A stretch of 64,000 nucleotides of DNA from Actinocrinis puniceicyclus. Lineage in GTDB: Bacteria > Actinomycetota > Actinomycetes > Streptomycetales > Catenulisporaceae. Where the stretch lies: contig NZ_JAGSXH010000008.1 of NCBI RefSeq assembly GCF_018283645.1, positions 33,665-97,664 of the forward strand, in the 5' to 3' direction. Every line of letters starts with the position of its first letter. Position 1 is the stretch's first letter. Shown here one piece after another: positions 50,769 through 59,884 of the stretch. The position numbers and the translations under genes were made by a program. The notes under the pieces were generated by a model, which saw nothing but the letters and a program-made list of their open reading frames with translations, did no database searches and had not been told where the DNA came from.

Positions 50769-52294
50769 TGGCCACGCTGCTGGTGCTCCTGCTCGCGCTG
50801 CCGGCCGTCGGGCTCGCCGTCCTGTACGCGCTGCCCGCCCGGCAGGCGGCCCGGGTCGGCGCCGCGGCCGGAGCGCTGGTCTTCCTCCTCTCGCTGGCCG
50901 TGCTGCCGCTGTTCGACTACGGCCGCGCCGAGCAGATGCAGGGCCGGCTCGACGTGCCCTGGGTCCCCGCGTTCGACCTGCGCTTCCACCTCGGCGTCGA
51001 CGGCATCTCGCTGCCGCTGTTGCTGCTGACCACGCTGCTTACCGCGCTGTGCCTGCTCTACGCGGTGCGCACGACGGCCAAGGACGAGTCAGGACGCACC
51101 TTCACGGCGCTGATCCTGCTGCTGGAGATCGGCATGGTCGGCACCTTCCTGGCGCAGGACCTGCTGTTGTTCTTCGTGTTCTTCGAGATCGTGCTGCTGC
51201 CCATGTACGGGCTCATCCACCGCTGGGGCAGCGGCGAGGAACGGCGGCGCGCGGCCGACAAGTTCATCCTGTACACGTTGCTCGGCTCGGCGCTGATGCT
51301 GCTCGGCTTCCTGCTGATCCATGCCAGGACCGGCACCTTCGACATGGTCGCGCTCGCGCAGCGGCACGGGCTGGGCATGACGCTGGGCGTCCAGGAGGCC
51401 GCGTTCCTGCTCGTCGGCCTCGGTTTCGCGATCAAAACGCCGATGTGGCCGCTGCACACGTGGCTGCCCGACGCGCACACCTGCGCCCCGACTGTCGGCT
51501 CGGTGCTGCTGGCGGGCGTGCTGCTGAAGATGGGCACGTACGGCCTCATCCGGATCGGCGCGGGGATGTTGCCGCTCGGCGCGCACAAGTTCGCTTTCGC
51601 GCTCGGCTGTTTCGGCACCGTCGGGATCGTGTACGGCGCGCTGGCGTGCATCAACCAGGCGCGGCGCGGCGGTGACCTGAAGCGGCTGATCGCGTACTCC
51701 TCGGTCGGCCACATGGGGTTCGTACTGCTCGGCGTCGCGACGCTCACCCGGGTCGGCCTGGACGGCGCGCTGTTCGCCTCGGTCGCGCACGGCCTGATCA
51801 CGGGCCTGCTGTTCTTCATCGCCGGCGGGTTCAAGGAGCGGCTGGGCACCACGGACCTGTACACGCTCGGGCGCGGACTGTACGAGCGCGCGCGGCGGTA
51901 CGGCGCGCTGATCGCGTTCGCTGCGATGGCCTCGCTCGGGCTGCCGGGTCTGGCCGGGTTCTGGGGCGAGCTCTACACGATCATCGGCGCGGCCAAGCCG
52001 GCCGCCGGACTCACCTCGCCCGGTTTCCACGTGCTCATGGCGGTCGCGGGGCTCGGCATGATCCTGACCGCGACGTATCTGTTGCTGGTGGTGCGGCGGC
52101 TGTGTATGGGAGCGACGGTCGGCCCGAGCGGCGCCGACCGCTACGAGCCGCTGGCCGACCTCAGCAACCGGGAGCTGGTCAGCTGGACCCCGCTGGCCGG
52201 GCTGACCCTGATCGCGGGGCTGTGGCCGGCGCTGATCCTCGCGCTGGCCGACCCGGCCGTCCACCGTCTGCTGGGAGGCGTCCGCCAGCCATGA
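50768..52294 (+). CDS. nuoM2: NADH-quinone oxidoreductase subunit M (complex I, set 2)
   Basis: A 508-aa antiporter-like pump subunit. The Glu helix is 'LLFFVFFEIVLLPMYGLI' (about 132-149) and the Lys/His helix is '[20 protein letters not shown]' (about 222-241). It starts at ATG 50768, overlapping the nuoL2 stop by one base, and overlaps nuoN2 by four. Confidence 0.87.
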   Translation: MATLLVLLLALPAVGLAVLYALPARQAARVGAAAGALVFLLSLAVLPLFDYGRAEQMQGRLDVPWVPAFDLRFHLGVDGISLPLLLLTTLLTALCLLYAVRTTAKDESGRTFTALILLLEIGMVGTFLAQDLLLFFVFFEIVLLPMYGLIHRWGSGEERRRAADKFILYTLLGSALMLLGFLLIHARTGTFDMVALAQRHGLGMTLGVQEAAFLLVGLGFAIKTPMWPLHTWLPDAHTCAPTVGSVLLAGVLLKMGTYGLIRIGAGMLPLGAHKFAFALGCFGTVGIVYGALACINQARRGGDLKRLIAYSSVGHMGFVLLGVATLTRVGLDGALFASVAHGLITGLLFFIAGGFKERLGTTDLYTLGRGLYERARRYGALIAFAAMASLGLPGLAGFWGELYTIIGAAKPAAGLTSPGFHVLMAVAGLGMILTATYLLLVVRRLCMGATVGPSGADRYEPLADLSNRELVSWTPLAGLTLIAGLWPALILALADPAVHRLLGGVRQP

Positions 52295-53850
52295 ACGTCT
52301 CAGCTCTCCTCGGCGTCCAGTCGATCGACTACGTTGCGCTGCTGCCGGTGCTGCTGACCGCGGGTGGCGCGCTCGCGGTGCTGCTCGCGGACCTGTTCCT
52401 GGCCAGGGAACGCAGGACCTGGCTGGTGTGGGGCACGCTCGCGGTGCTCGTCGCGGCGCTCATCGCGCAGATCGTGCTGTGGAGTGAGCGCAGCGCAGCC
52501 GTGCGGTACACCTTCTGCGTACCGGGTGTGCCGGGCGCCGCGCCCCCGCGCTCCTTGCTGCCCTGCTCGTACGCCGTGGACGACTTCACCCTCACCCTGC
52601 AGACTCTCGCGCTGGCCGCCACGGTGCTCGTGGTGTTGATGGCCCCGCGCCGGTTCGACGTGCCGTTCGGCGAGTACCACTTCCTGCTGCTCAGCTCGCT
52701 GACCGGGGCGCTGGTGCTCGTCGCCGCGCGCGACTTCGTGACCGTGACCGTGGCCCTGGAGACGCTCTCGCTGCCGGCCTTCGCGCTGGTCGGCTTCGGC
52801 CGGCGGGCCGGGGGAGAGGCGGCGCTGAAGTTCTTCCTGATGTCCATCGCCTCGACCGCGGTCATGCTCTTCGGTCTCTCGCTGGTCTACGGCGCGACCG
52901 GATCGCTGTACTTCTCGCAGGTCTACGGAGGGCTGCTGCGAGCGGCCACGCTCGGCGGCGCACCGGCGCAGCTGGCCGGCGTCGGCGCGGTGCTCACCCT
53001 CGTCGGCTTCGGCTTCAAGATCTCCGCGGTGCCGTTCCACTTCTGGACTCCGGAGGTGTACGCGGGTGCGCCGGTCCCGGTCGCGGCGTACCTGTCGGTG
53101 GTCTCGAAGGCGGCCGGTTTCGCCGGCCTGATCCTGGCCGTCGCGCTGGCGTTCCAGCCCTATGCGCACTCGCTGGGCATCCTGCTCGCGGTGCTGGCCG
53201 CGGCGACCATGACCGTCGGCAACGTGATCGCGCTGCGGCAGCGCTACGCGGTCCGGTTGCTGGCCTGGTCGACGGTCGCGCAGGCCGGGTACGTGCTGGT
53301 GCCGCTGGCCGTGAGCAAGTCCTCGCAGGTCTCCGCGTCGGTGGCGTACCTGGTTCTGTACGCGGTGATGAACCTCGGCGCGTTCGCGGTGGTCAGCGCG
53401 GCTTCCGGCAGCGGTGCCGGGCACTTGCCCTCGGGCGGCGAACTGGCCGGATACCGGGGCATGTACCGGCGACGGCCGCGGTCCGCCGTCGCGCTGGCGT
53501 TCTTCCTGCTGTGCCTGGCCGGGCTGCCGCCGGGCGTGATGGGCCTGTTCGCGAAGGTCGCCGTGTTCAAGGCGGCGGTCACCGGCGACCTGATGTGGCT
53601 CGCGGTCGTGATGGCCGTCAACGTCGTCATCGCGTTGTATTACTACCTGCGTTGGGCCGCGGTCCTGTTCGACGTGTCGATGTTCGGCGCGGCGCAGCTC
53701 ACGGCCGGGGCGCCCGCCGTCGTCGCGGCCCCGGTCCGCGCGAGAACGGCCCTGGCCGCGAATCTTGCGGTGGGCATCGCTTTCGCCCTCGCCGTGGTGC
53801 TCTCCTTCTGGCCCAACCCCGCGCTCGACGCCGTGTCGCACTGGCGGTGA
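52291..53850 (+). CDS. nuoN2: NADH-quinone oxidoreductase subunit N (complex I, set 2)
   Basis: A 519-aa antiporter-like pump subunit, last of set 2. The Glu helix reads 'VTVALETLSLPAFALVGFG' (about 150-168) and the signature 'FKISAVPFHFWTPEVYAGAP' (about 242-261) is intact. A 40-residue loop with several Pro and two Cys ('SLLPCSYAVDD') follows the first helices. A structured hairpin region follows the stop. Confidence 0.87.
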   Translation: MNVSALLGVQSIDYVALLPVLLTAGGALAVLLADLFLARERRTWLVWGTLAVLVAALIAQIVLWSERSAAVRYTFCVPGVPGAAPPRSLLPCSYAVDDFTLTLQTLALAATVLVVLMAPRRFDVPFGEYHFLLLSSLTGALVLVAARDFVTVTVALETLSLPAFALVGFGRRAGGEAALKFFLMSIASTAVMLFGLSLVYGATGSLYFSQVYGGLLRAATLGGAPAQLAGVGAVLTLVGFGFKISAVPFHFWTPEVYAGAPVPVAAYLSVVSKAAGFAGLILAVALAFQPYAHSLGILLAVLAAATMTVGNVIALRQRYAVRLLAWSTVAQAGYVLVPLAVSKSSQVSASVAYLVLYAVMNLGAFAVVSAASGSGAGHLPSGGELAGYRGMYRRRPRSAVALAFFLLCLAGLPPGVMGLFAKVAVFKAAVTGDLMWLAVVMAVNVVIALYYYLRWAAVLFDVSMFGAAQLTAGAPAVVAAPVRARTALAANLAVGIAFALAVVLSFWPNPALDAVSHWR

Positions 53851-53854
53851 GCCC

Positions 53855-53902
53855 GCGCTGCGGCGCTCCGTACAGATACGGAACGAGTCCGTAACGCAGC
53901 GC
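53855..53902 (+). terminator. Structured hairpin after nuoN2
   Basis: An outer 8-bp stem GCGCTGCG/CGCAGCGC (53855-53862 with 53895-53902) encloses TCCGTA/TACGGA inner repeats. It directly follows nuoN2 and may end the operon, though no U-run follows. Confidence 0.45.
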
Positions 53903-53991
53903 GACGGTTCCCGACCTGCCCGGGAACGGCCGTGATCGGCCAGTCGTTGGAGGGGTGTACCGGTTAGGACTTGGCGGATATTCCTAAGACG

Positions 53992-54864
53992 ATGAGCAAC
54001 TATCCTGTGCGTCACAACGGAGCGAAGACGGCTGCTCTGCTCGGCTTGCTGAGCGGCCTGATCCTCGCTGTCGGCGGCCTGCTCGACGGCCGCGCCGGGC
54101 TGCTGCTCGCTTTGCTGATCGCGCTCGGCACGAACGGTTTCGTCTATTACTCGTGCGACAAGCTGCCGTTGCGCGCCATGCGGGCGCAGCCGGTGAGCGA
54201 ACCGCAGGCGCCTGTCATGTACCGCGTGGTGCGCGAACTGGCCACCACCGCGCGTCAGCCCATGCCGCGCCTGTACATCTCACCGACCGACTCACCCAAC
54301 GCCTTCGCCACCGGCCGCAACCCGCGCAACGCGGTGGTGTGCTGCACGACCGGGATCCTGCGCATCCTCAACGAGCGCGAGCTGCGCGGCGTGCTCGGCC
54401 ACGAGCTGGCGCACGTGTACAGCCGCGACATACTCGTCTCCTGCGTGGCGGGGGCGCTGGCCAGCGTGATCATGTGGTCGGTCAACCTGGCCTGGCTGAT
54501 ACCCTTCGGCCGCACCGACGACGACGGTCCGGGGCTGCCCGGCCTCCTGGCCGCGATGGTGCTCGCGCCACTGGCCGCCACGCTGATCCAGCTGTCCGTC
54601 AGCCGCTCCCGCGAGTTCCGCGCGGACGCCGTCGGCGCCAGGCTGACCGGGGACCCGCTGGCCCTGGCCTCCGCGCTGCGCAAGCTCGACTACGCCACCT
54701 CGCGCATGCCGCTGCCGCGTGAACCCGGACTGGTGACCGCGAGCCACCTGATGATCGCCAGTCCCTTCGGCGGACGGGCCCGCGGCGCGGCCCGCCTTTT
54801 CGCCACCCATCCGCCCATGGCGGAGCGGATCGCCCGCCTCGAGCACATGGCCGGGCTGCGCTGA
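53992..54864 (+). CDS. htpX: HtpX-type M48 membrane metalloprotease
   Basis: A 290-aa zinc metalloprotease of the M48B family. The catalytic '[14 protein letters not shown]' holds the HExxH motif (about 137-141), and the third ligand is expected in '[15 protein letters not shown]' (about 203-217). Two N-terminal helices (about 13-55) and two more around 155-205 anchor it with the active site in the cytoplasm. HtpX degrades misfolded membrane proteins. ATG 53992 is preferred; an in-frame TTG at 53971 would add seven residues. In Streptomyces a similar gene also follows the second nuo set. Confidence 0.86.
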   Translation: MSNYPVRHNGAKTAALLGLLSGLILAVGGLLDGRAGLLLALLIALGTNGFVYYSCDKLPLRAMRAQPVSEPQAPVMYRVVRELATTARQPMPRLYISPTDSPNAFATGRNPRNAVVCCTTGILRILNERELRGVLGHELAHVYSRDILVSCVAGALASVIMWSVNLAWLIPFGRTDDDGPGLPGLLAAMVLAPLAATLIQLSVSRSREFRADAVGARLTGDPLALASALRKLDYATSRMPLPREPGLVTASHLMIASPFGGRARGAARLFATHPPMAERIARLEHMAGLR

Positions 54865-54919
54865 GTCTTCCCGGGCTGAGTCTTCCCGGGCTGAGAGATC
54901 CACCGGCTGAGTCCTCCCC
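54860..54919. repeat. Four imperfect ~15-bp tandem repeats between htpX and the ABC permease
   Basis: The unit GCTGAGTCTTCCCGG appears twice almost exactly (from 54860 and 54875), then twice with changes, up to about 54919. The first copy overlaps the htpX stop. The repeats fill the 57-base gap between convergent genes and have no coding role that I can see. Confidence 0.7.
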
Positions 54920-54921
54920 GG

Positions 54922-55824
54922 CTACGACAACACGTCGCGTGAGGTGAACCGCGCCCACGCCGCCGAGCCGAAGACCGCGACGTACAGCGCCTGGATCAGC
55001 AGGTTGTGCACGATGTTCGGGGTGTAGACCGGGTCGCGCAACACGTCCGCGAAAGAGATCCACTGATCCGTGAACAGCCACGGCTGGATCGCGGACAACT
55101 GCGGAATCGACTGCAGGATCCCCGAGAGGATGGTCACCCCGACGGTCACCGCCATCGCCGCGACCGCCGTGTCGGTCAGCGTCGAGACGAACAGCCCGAC
55201 CGCCGCGAGCCCCAGCAGCGAGGCCGCCACCAGCGCCGTGATCAGCACCGCCTTGACCAGGGCCGCGCCGAAGGAGATCGACTCCCCGGACAGCAGCGTG
55301 ACCTGGCCGATGGGGAAGAGCACCAGCCCGACCACGAAGGCCGAGAGGGCCACCGTGAACGAGGCGACCAGGCAGAACACCGCCAGCGCGCCGCCCTTGA
55401 CCGCCAGCAGCCGGTTGCGCCCGACCGGGGCCACCAGCAAGTAGCGCAGCGTGCCCTGCCCGGCCTCGCCGGACAGCGCGTCGCCGGCCACCACTCCGAT
55501 CGCCAGCGGCAGGAAGATCGGCAGCGTGATCGTCAGAGCGCTGAACACGAGGAACAGGCCGTTGTTGGAGACCTGGCCGATGAACCCGCCGCCGTCGTGG
55601 TGCCGGGTGGTCAGCCTGACCGCGAGGCCGAGCGCGACCGGGATCGCGGCCAGCGCGCCGAGCAGCGCGCGGTTGCGAGCCCGTCCGAACATGGTGGCCA
55701 GCTCGTTGCCGGCGAACGAGCCGCGCAGCCGGACCCTTGGCCTGGCCGCGCGTGCGCCCCCGCTCACCGCGCGGCCCGCGTGCGCGCCGGCGCCGCCGCT
55801 GTCCACACTGCTACTGAGCGACAT
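54922..55824 (-). CDS. ABC-2-type transporter permease
   Basis: A 300-aa membrane protein with six helices after a ~35-residue Ala/Gly/Arg-rich N-terminus. 'SGEAGQGTLRYLLVAPVGRN' (about 115-134) is a typical ABC-2 cytoplasmic loop. It overlaps the upstream ATPase gene by 14 bases, so the two make one transporter. Together with the LolA-like gene upstream it forms a three-gene operon. The substrate could be a lipid, antibiotic or ion; nothing in the sequence decides. Confidence 0.83.
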   Translation of the reverse strand: MSLSSSVDSGGAGAHAGRAVSGGARAARPRVRLRGSFAGNELATMFGRARNRALLGALAAIPVALGLAVRLTTRHHDGGGFIGQVSNNGLFLVFSALTITLPIFLPLAIGVVAGDALSGEAGQGTLRYLLVAPVGRNRLLAVKGGALAVFCLVASFTVALSAFVVGLVLFPIGQVTLLSGESISFGAALVKAVLITALVAASLLGLAAVGLFVSTLTDTAVAAMAVTVGVTILSGILQSIPQLSAIQPWLFTDQWISFADVLRDPVYTPNIVHNLLIQALYVAVFGSAAWARFTSRDVLS

Positions 55825-56953
55825 CGAAACCCTCCCCCGTCAGCGCCACGAACGCGTCCTCAAGCGAGGGCCGTTGCACCGCGAAGCCGAACACCCGTAC
55901 CCCTGCGCCGACCAGCGCGGCGCACACCGCGTCGGGTTCCAGCCCGTCGGCGTCGCAGGACACCCGGTCACCCTCGACCTGCACCTGCGCGCCCGCGCCT
56001 TCGCCGCCATCGCCAGCCCCGTCGCCGCCGGCAGACGCGGTCTTGAGCACGGTGCTGAGCACCGTCTCGGCCGCGGCGGTGTCCGGAGTGGTCACCACCA
56101 GCCTGGCCCGCAGGCCGGCGCCCAGTTGCGCGACCGTGCCCTGGGTCACCAGCCGGCCCCTGCTCATGACCGCCGCGTGCGTGCAGACCTGCTCGATCTC
56201 GTCCAGCAGATGCGAGGAGAGGAACACGGTCGTGCCGTCCGCCGCCAGCGACTTGATCAGACTCCTGATCTCGCGCATGCCCTGCGGGTCCAGGCCGTTG
56301 GTCGGCTCGTCGAGCACCAGCAGGTCGCGCGGCTGAAGCAGCGCCGCGGCCAGGCCGAGCCGCTGTTTCATGCCGAGCGAGTACGCCTTCGCCTTCTTGC
56401 GCGACGCGTTGCTCAACCCGACCCGTTCCAGCGCCTCGCCGACGCGGGCCGTGCGGGTGCGCGGGTCCGCGCTGCGGTCCGCGGCGTCGTAACGGGCCAG
56501 GTTCTGCGCCCCGGTCAGGTACGGGTAGTGCGCCGGGCCCTCGATCAGCGCGCCGACGCGCGGCAGCACCCGGTTCGCCGCCCGCGGGATCGGCTCGCCG
56601 AACAACTCGACCCGCCCGGCGCTCGGCCCGATCAGAGCCATCAGCATCCTGATCGTGGTGGTCTTGCCCGAGCCGTTCGGCCCGAGGAAGCCGAACACCG
56701 CGCCCGGCGGCACGGCCAGGTCCAGCCCGTCCACCGCGAGCTGCCCGCCGCGGTACCGCTTCGAGAGCCCGTAGGTCGCGATCGCCGCGTCGCCGCGCGA
56801 GGAGCCGCCGGCCCCCGTCGCAGCGGTTTCGGGCGCCGCTGTCCCGGCCGTCGCGGTTTCGGCCGCCGCAGCCGGGCCGGTGACCGCGGCACGGGCGCCC
56901 GCCACGGCGCCCTGTGCCGGTCCGGTCGCAGCGGTGCCGGTCACCGGGCTCAC
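55811..56953 (-). CDS. ABC transporter ATP-binding protein
   Basis: A 380-aa ATPase. After an unusual Ala/Thr/Gly-rich 55-residue extension the nucleotide-binding domain shows Walker A 'GPNGSGKTTTIRM' (near 88), signature 'YSLGMKQRLG' (near 193), Walker B 'LLVLDEPTNGLDPQGM' (near 213) and the H-loop in 'FLSSHLLDEI'. The C-terminal ~90 residues are an accessory domain found in ABC-2 exporters. Overlaps the permease by 14 bases and the LolA-like gene by four. Confidence 0.85.
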   Translation of the reverse strand: MSPVTGTAATGPAQGAVAGARAAVTGPAAAAETATAGTAAPETAATGAGGSSRGDAAIATYGLSKRYRGGQLAVDGLDLAVPPGAVFGFLGPNGSGKTTTIRMLMALIGPSAGRVELFGEPIPRAANRVLPRVGALIEGPAHYPYLTGAQNLARYDAADRSADPRTRTARVGEALERVGLSNASRKKAKAYSLGMKQRLGLAAALLQPRDLLVLDEPTNGLDPQGMREIRSLIKSLAADGTTVFLSSHLLDEIEQVCTHAAVMSRGRLVTQGTVAQLGAGLRARLVVTTPDTAAAETVLSTVLKTASAGGDGAGDGGEGAGAQVQVEGDRVSCDADGLEPDAVCAALVGAGVRVFGFAVQRPSLEDAFVALTGEGFDVAQ

Positions 56954-58206
56954 TTCGTGCCCTGCGCCGCGGCGTCGGCTTCGAGCACCGCCGGGGTGAC
57001 CGCGCCGGCGAACAGCCGTCCGTCGTCGGTGACCAGGAGGGACAGGAAGTTGGTCGTGTACAGCTTCCCGCTGCCGAACGCGCCGCTGACCGGCTTACCG
57101 GCGCCGATCAGCGCGTCGAGGTAGCTGGATGCGTCGCCGTTGAACAGTCCGGTCGCGTTGCCGTGGCCGCCCGAGCCGCCCGATCGCGAACCGGAGCCGG
57201 CCGAGCCCGCGGCCTTCGACAGAGCATTGAGGTCCACGCCGTGCAGTTCGACCACGGTGAGCCAGTCCCGGCCGAGCGCCTGCGGCTTGAGGGTCTGTGC
57301 GTTCAGGCCGCCGAGCCCTGCCGAAGGCGCCGCCTGCTTCGCCGTGTCCTGATTCATTTCCTGCACGGTCGCGCCCTTGGGCGCCTTGAAGTCGAACTGT
57401 GCGTTGCCCGGCGCCGAGAACGAGACCGAGGTGAAGCCCACCTCGAACGCCGGGGTGCCGGAGCCGGCCGGGTAAACCGCGACCTGGAGCGGCGCGCCGT
57501 TCTGATAGTCGACCGCGATGGTGACCTCGCCGATCAGCGAGCCGCTCTGCTTGGGCGTCAGCCTCAGGGTGTACGCATCGCGTCCGGCGACGGACTGGGT
57601 GCCGTCCACGGAGATGTTCGTGGACGGGGAGAGCGCGTCCAGCAGCCGCTGCGCCGCCTGCTGCGGGGTCAGCGGGGTCTTGGTCAGCTCCTCGGCCTTG
57701 GGCCGCGGCTTGTGCGCGCCGGGCCGTTCGGTCATCGTCGCGTGCTCGACGCTGTTGTGTGAGCTGTCGTAGAGCCACAGCTGGGTGCCGTTGCGCACCA
57801 TGTCGTATTCGGAGAGCGAGTCGAGCAGCGCGAGGCGCTGCTTCTGCGGCCCGTTCGCCGCGACCTGCAGCGTGTGCGTGCCGCTGAGCAGGGAAAGCGG
57901 GTTGGCGCCGCCGGCCAGGTTCGGCAGTGCGGGCAGGCCGAGGTTGGTGGTCAGCGCGACCGTGCCGGAGTAGGTGTCGACCTTCGACTGCGCGACCTTC
58001 ACCAGCAGGTTCTGCGCCGAGATCGGCGGCAGCGCGGGCGCGGCCGCGGCGAACTGCGGGGCCAGCGCGGCCCCGGTGGCGACGATCGCGACCACGGAGG
58101 CCGGGGCGATGGCGCGGACCGTACCGCGGCGCAGCGGGCTGACCGGGTGCGCCTGGCCGTGGGTCTCGCGCTTGCCTGTGCGGTTGTTGCTGTCGTGCTC
58201 GCTCAT
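56950..58206 (-). CDS. Secreted LolA/RseB-like protein
   Basis: A 418-aa exported protein. The N-terminal 'RRGTVRAIAPASVVAIVATG' and 'AAAAPALPP' are a signal peptide. The mature part has the LolA/RseB-like beta-sandwich pattern: 'VDTYSGTVALTTNLGLPALP' then 'YDMVRNGTQLWLYDSSHNSV' and 'GRDAYTLRLTPKQSG'. Such folds bind lipid or sense envelope state. A Gly/Ser-rich loop lies near 325-345. As first gene of an operon with ABC ATPase and permease it may act as the extracytoplasmic partner. GGGGAG lies upstream of ATG 58206. Confidence 0.75.
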   Translation of the reverse strand: MSEHDSNNRTGKRETHGQAHPVSPLRRGTVRAIAPASVVAIVATGAALAPQFAAAAPALPPISAQNLLVKVAQSKVDTYSGTVALTTNLGLPALPNLAGGANPLSLLSGTHTLQVAANGPQKQRLALLDSLSEYDMVRNGTQLWLYDSSHNSVEHATMTERPGAHKPRPKAEELTKTPLTPQQAAQRLLDALSPSTNISVDGTQSVAGRDAYTLRLTPKQSGSLIGEVTIAVDYQNGAPLQVAVYPAGSGTPAFEVGFTSVSFSAPGNAQFDFKAPKGATVQEMNQDTAKQAAPSAGLGGLNAQTLKPQALGRDWLTVVELHGVDLNALSKAAGSAGSGSRSGGSGGHGNATGLFNGDASSYLDALIGAGKPVSGAFGSGKLYTTNFLSLLVTDDGRLFAGAVTPAVLEADAAAQGTK

Positions 58207-58318
58207 CTTCTCGCTTCACTCCCCGTGCGTCAGCCGGACGCGTTCGGCCCTGTGTGCCTTTGCTACTCGCTATCACAGCACCGCGCGGCGTCGCGGGGAT
58301 CGTCCCGAGGTCTGTTCT

Positions 58319-59818
58319 TCACGTAGTTCTCACGACTGACCCGGATGGATCAGGGTCGGCTCGGCGGCCGTCGGGAGCGGGATCGTCGGGAGCGGGCCCG
58401 TCAGGAGCGGGCTCGTCAGGAGCGGGCTCGTGTGGAGCGTGTCGATCAGTCCTTTGATCCGCGCCGCGCCGCGCCGCCAGGTCGTCGTGAGCGCCCTGAC
58501 TCTCCGGGACCGCGTCCGCGCCGGGGCGCCGGATCAGGTCCGCCAGGATCGGCAGGCCGCAGACGCCGACCAGGTACACCTGGTAGTACAGCCGATCCAG
58601 CTGCGAGGTCAGCGGATGCGCCGCCGCGCTGGCCAGGCCGGTCAGCGCGGCCGCGGAGACGATCGCGCCGAGATCGCGCCGGTAGCGCCACAACAGCACC
58701 GCGCCGAGCAAGAGCAGCGCGGGCACCAGCGGATCGTGCAGGTAGTTCTTCGCCGTCGCGAGCCAGAAGTGCTTGTTGAGTGAGAGCCACTTGCCGTAGA
58801 GGTTCGGCGGCGTCGGCTCGGTGTAGTGGTTGGTGAAGGTGTCCTCAAGCGAGGCCTTGAAACCGGGCCAGCCGAACGCCGTCGGCAGCAGCCCCAGCAC
58901 GATCAGCACGCCCGCGCTGTACCCGGCCAGCAGGCCCGCGCGCCGGTTGCGCCACCGGCGGTCCCACCAGGCCAGCAGCGCGATGGTCAACAGCATGGTC
59001 CCGGCCTGCACCGAGAAGGTCGAGTAACGCACGACGAACCCGCACACGTACGCCGTCGTCGAGACGATGAGCCCGAGCCGGGTGCGCCCTCGCAGCAGCA
59101 GCACCGCGCCGATGAGCACCGCGATCGTGCACACCAGCGTCGGCGCCTCGGTCAGGAACTGGTTCAGCCAGAACCAGGTCGGCAGCGTGTACAGCGCCAC
59201 CATGCCGGTCAGCGCGGCCAGCGTCCCGCCGCCGGCCAACCGGATCAGCAGCACCACGCCCCAGCCGGCCAGCAGCGTCAGCAGCACGCTGAGCACCGCG
59301 AGACCGCGGTTGAGTCCGAAGCCCGCGACGAACGGGGCGGCCAGCAGCGGATAGCCCGGCCGCGAGTCGAAGATCAGGTTGAACCGCGGCATGTTCGGCG
59401 CGAGGCCGCCCCTCGCGGACCACTGCGCGATACAGCCGTTGCGGATCCCGGCCCGCGTCGCCGAGTTCCCGGTCGTGCGCGCCAGGTCGGCGCAGTAGTA
59501 GTCGAGCGCGATGCCGCGTGCCTGCGCGTCGCTCTTGCCGAGGTCGCGCTCGATCGCGGTGATGTACCGGTAGGTGTCGTTCCACGTGGTGTCGCGGATC
59601 TTGCCCGGCTCGCCGACCATGACCACCGTCGCGATCACGGACACGATCAGCGCCCACGCGGCCAGGCTGCGCGGCCACCGCGGCGTGATCGCGAGCCCGC
59701 CGACGCGGATCCGTCGCGCCGTCGCGCCCGTCGCACCTGTCGAATCCCCGGCGCCGCCGCCGAAGACGGGCTCCGTCCAACCTGCGGTCGCCGGTCGCAG
59801 CGGCGCGCTCACTGTCAC
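58319..59818 (-). CDS. GT-C-like polytopic membrane protein with Pro-Ala-Pro-Asp repeat tail
   Basis: A ~499-aa membrane protein with about ten helices. The first large loop ('WNDTYRYITAIERDLGKSD') carries the acidic residues expected at a GT-C active site, as in the gene at 11.2 kb. Sugar donor and acceptor are unknown. The C-terminal ~40 residues are repeats of 'PAPDE/G/D' encoded by tandem ~15-bp units (58368-58440). GTG 59818 is chosen because TAACAT (59827-59832) lies eight bases upstream on this strand; GTG 59812 and a far ATG/GTG at 59854 are alternatives. Confidence 0.6.
   Translation of the reverse strand: MTVSAPLRPATAGWTEPVFGGGAGDSTGATGATARRIRVGGLAITPRWPRSLAAWALIVSVIATVVMVGEPGKIRDTTWNDTYRYITAIERDLGKSDAQARGIALDYYCADLARTTGNSATRAGIRNGCIAQWSARGGLAPNMPRFNLIFDSRPGYPLLAAPFVAGFGLNRGLAVLSVLLTLLAGWGVVLLIRLAGGGTLAALTGMVALYTLPTWFWLNQFLTEAPTLVCTIAVLIGAVLLLRGRTRLGLIVSTTAYVCGFVVRYSTFSVQAGTMLLTIALLAWWDRRWRNRRAGLLAGYSAGVLIVLGLLPTAFGWPGFKASLEDTFTNHYTEPTPPNLYGKWLSLNKHFWLATAKNYLHDPLVPALLLLGAVLLWRYRRDLGAIVSAAALTGLASAAAHPLTSQLDRLYYQVYLVGVCGLPILADLIRRPGADAVPESQGAHDDLAARRGADQRTDRHAPHEPAPDEPAPDGPAPDDPAPDGRRADPDPSGSVVRTT
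58368..58440 (-). repeat. ~15-bp tandem repeat encoding the PAPDx tail
   Basis: Units close to GGGAGCGGGATCGTC and CAGGAGCGGGCTCGT repeat four to five times on the plus strand, each encoding one Pro-Ala-Pro-Asp-x block of the membrane protein's tail. Confidence 0.75.
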
Positions 59819-59884
59819 GGGTCCGGATGTTACCCCCACCGCGGCGCGGCCCACCGAGCGCGGGGGACCGCCGCCGCCCGGCCG

